Both the position numbers and the translations under genes were made by a program. A model generated the notes under the pieces. The model was not told the origin of the DNA, did no database searches, and saw nothing but the letters and a program-made list of their open reading frames with translations. Shown here in pieces: positions 24,256 to 25,708 of a DNA stretch of 25,708 bases; within the stretch, counting starts at the first letter, position 1, and every line of letters starts with the position of its first letter. The DNA comes from DYHD01 sp964411065 (GTDB lineage: Bacteria > Nitrospirota > Thermodesulfovibrionia > Thermodesulfovibrionales > Dissulfurispiraceae), in assembly GCA_964411065.1 (NCBI GenBank), contig CAYPJO010000021.1, forward strand, positions 1 to 25,708, given 5' to 3'.

Positions 24256-24900
24256 TTAATGACCCAATGCCTTACAAATGTTTACAAAAATAGCATCGAT
24301 GTTGCCTGTACCATCCACTGATTTAAGAATACCCTTCTTCCTATAATAATCTAATAAAGGAGCTGTTTGTGCATTGTAAACATCGAGTCTCTTTTTGATG
24401 GTCTCTTCTTTATCGTCATCTCTTTGGAAAAGCTCACCACTACATTTATCACATACATCAGCTTTTTGAGGGGGATTAAAATATATATTATACATCTGAC
24501 CACAGGCCTTACAAGTCCTTCTCCCGGTAAGTCTCTTCATTAAATCGTCAAAGGGGACATCTACACTCACCGCTGCAGTTAATGGCATATTCAAGGAGGA
24601 TAACATCTTATCGAGAGCTTCAGCCTGAGAAGTATTCCTAGGAAAACCGTCAAGAATGAAGCCTTTTTTACAATCATCCTGCTTAAGCCTTTCTTCAACC
24701 ATTGCAAGAACAACACTATCAGGAACAAGCTCACCTTTATCCATAAAAGACTTTGCTTCTTTGCCAAGAGGTGTTCCAGCAGCAACAGCTGCTCTCAAAA
24801 GGTCACCTGTTGAGATCTGTGGAATTCCATACTTCTCAACTAGTTTCTTTGCTTGTGTCCCTTTTCCAGCTCCTGGTGCACCAAGAAAAACTAAATTCAT
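24256..24900 (-). CDS. adk: Adenylate kinase, zinc-containing LID form
   Basis: Adk interconverts AMP and ATP with two ADP in the cytoplasm. The P-loop GAPGAGKGT is at residues 7-15, DGFPR at 84-88, and the LID carries Cys130, Cys133, Cys150 and Cys153, the zinc-binding set seen in Gram-positive and many thermophilic enzymes. The 214 residues match the long form. GGAGGG lies five bases before the ATG. Elsewhere adk usually sits in the ribosomal-protein spc operon; here it directly precedes sat by 92 bp. APS reductase releases AMP, which Adk returns to the ADP pool, so the placement makes metabolic sense. Confidence 0.96.
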   Translation of the reverse strand: MNLVFLGAPGAGKGTQAKKLVEKYGIPQISTGDLLRAAVAAGTPLGKEAKSFMDKGELVPDSVVLAMVEERLKQDDCKKGFILDGFPRNTSQAEALDKMLSSLNMPLTAAVSVDVPFDDLMKRLTGRRTCKACGQMYNIYFNPPQKADVCDKCSGELFQRDDDKEETIKKRLDVYNAQTAPLLDYYRKKGILKSVDGTGNIDAIFVNICKALGH

Positions 24901-25068
24901 GAAGACCCTCCAGTTAGAATGAATTTTTCTAAACAGAAAGTGATTAAAAACTTAAGATAGAATAATTTAAACTAAGGCAAAAAGTAATACAAATTAAAAA
25001 AAATAATTTTTATATTTATATTATTTATTATTTATCTTGAATCTTTTACATCTACATCCCCAGCTTGT

Positions 25069-25671
25069 TTATTGTAAAAATTCCTTAAGACCCAGATATT
25101 CCTTGAGTTTTAAGAGTGCCCTCTTACGATGGCTTATTTTATCTTTTTCAGAGGGATCCATCTCTGCAAAAGTTAAATGATGAAAATCTGGACAAAAAAT
25201 TGGATCATAACCAAATCCTTTATTCCCTCTTGGAGACTCAATAATTTTACCGCTAACATACCCAAAAAATATTTTCTCGACTCCATCAGGAAAGACTAAA
25301 GCAATACAACAAACAAACCTTGCAGTTCTCTTTATCTCAGGGACATCCTTTAATGCCTCTAATAACTTTACGATATTCGCCTCATCCGTTGCTTTTTCGC
25401 CAGCATAACGTGCTGAAAAGACGCCCGGAGCTCCGTCAAGAGCTTCAACTTCAAGTCCCGAATCGTCTGCTATAGATGGCAACCCAGTAAATTGTGACAC
25501 TACTTTAGCTTTCTTAAGAGCATTTTCCTCAAAAGTGCTACCATCCTCTATGACTTCGGGGCAACCTGGGAAATCATCAAGGGTTAATACTGTGAGATCA
25601 CCTATCTCATTTAAGATTCTCTGAAGCTCTTCAGCCTTTTTCTTATTTCTTGTGGCAAGGACTACATACAT
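25069..25671 (-). CDS. rdgB: XTP/dITP pyrophosphatase (non-canonical purine NTPase)
   Basis: This enzyme of the RdgB/HAM1 family hydrolyses dITP, ITP and XTP to monophosphates and PPi, keeping deaminated purines out of nucleic acids. The 200 residues contain ATRNKKK at 6-12, ADDSGLEVEAL around 68-78, SARYAG at 86-91, and GFGYDPIFCP and SHRKRAL near the end. The ATG at 25671 has only a weak GGTG ribosome site four bases upstream; no alternative in-frame start is seen. An upstream gene may lie beyond the window edge. The 168 bp to adk is A/T-rich and shows no clear terminator. Confidence 0.95.
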   Translation of the reverse strand: MYVVLATRNKKKAEELQRILNEIGDLTVLTLDDFPGCPEVIEDGSTFEENALKKAKVVSQFTGLPSIADDSGLEVEALDGAPGVFSARYAGEKATDEANIVKLLEALKDVPEIKRTARFVCCIALVFPDGVEKIFFGYVSGKIIESPRGNKGFGYDPIFCPDFHHLTFAEMDPSEKDKISHRKRALLKLKEYLGLKEFLQ

Positions 25672-25708
25672 GGGACACCGAAAAAATAAATATTATAATA
25701 ACAAACCT

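Overview
The window is a low-GC (by eye mid-30s percent), Lys/Ile-rich stretch of bacterial chromosome. It encodes dissimilatory sulfate activation and APS reduction. The layout (sat, aprBA and qmoABC, with a membrane pyrophosphatase and adenylate kinase beside them) points to a sulfate-reducing or sulfur-disproportionating anaerobe. Low GC and protein style suggest Nitrospirota of the Thermodesulfovibrio type, but taxonomy is an inference that a tree of AprA or QmoA would settle.

Region 1 (1-6342, plus strand) is housekeeping. The tightly packed tig-clpP-clpX proteostasis cluster is followed by hemC and a cobA-hemD fusion, which together convert porphobilinogen to precorrin-2. Precorrin-2 is the precursor of siroheme, the cofactor of sulfite reductase. 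A 118-residue protein of unknown function closes the block.

Region 2 (6343-8543) is a convergent junction where two transcription blocks meet tail to tail. It holds little intact coding sequence. Present are a twice-frameshifted DNA methyltransferase remnant, two transposase remnants in opposite orientation, a pair of diverged inverted repeats, one small putative secreted protein and a tRNA-3'-end-like scrap. It reads as a graveyard of mobile and defence DNA.

Region 3 (8544-25671, all minus strand) reads, in transcription order from the right: XTP/dITP pyrophosphatase, adk, sat, aprB, aprA, two tandem YkgJ-type cysteine-cluster proteins, an HsdR-N-like protein, qmoA, qmoB, qmoC, the membrane pyrophosphatase hppA, rpmE, a DUF1385 membrane protein and prfA.

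Functionally, Sat makes APS and PPi from sulfate and ATP. AprBA reduces APS to sulfite and AMP using electrons delivered by QmoABC from the quinone pool. HppA can recover energy from PPi, and Adk recycles AMP. The most unusual part is the three-gene insert between aprBA and qmoABC: two paralogous 8-Cys proteins and a degenerate PD-(D/E)XK-like protein with a Cys-rich tail. It is surrounded by strong hairpins and dyads and may be an uncharacterised accessory module of APS reduction.
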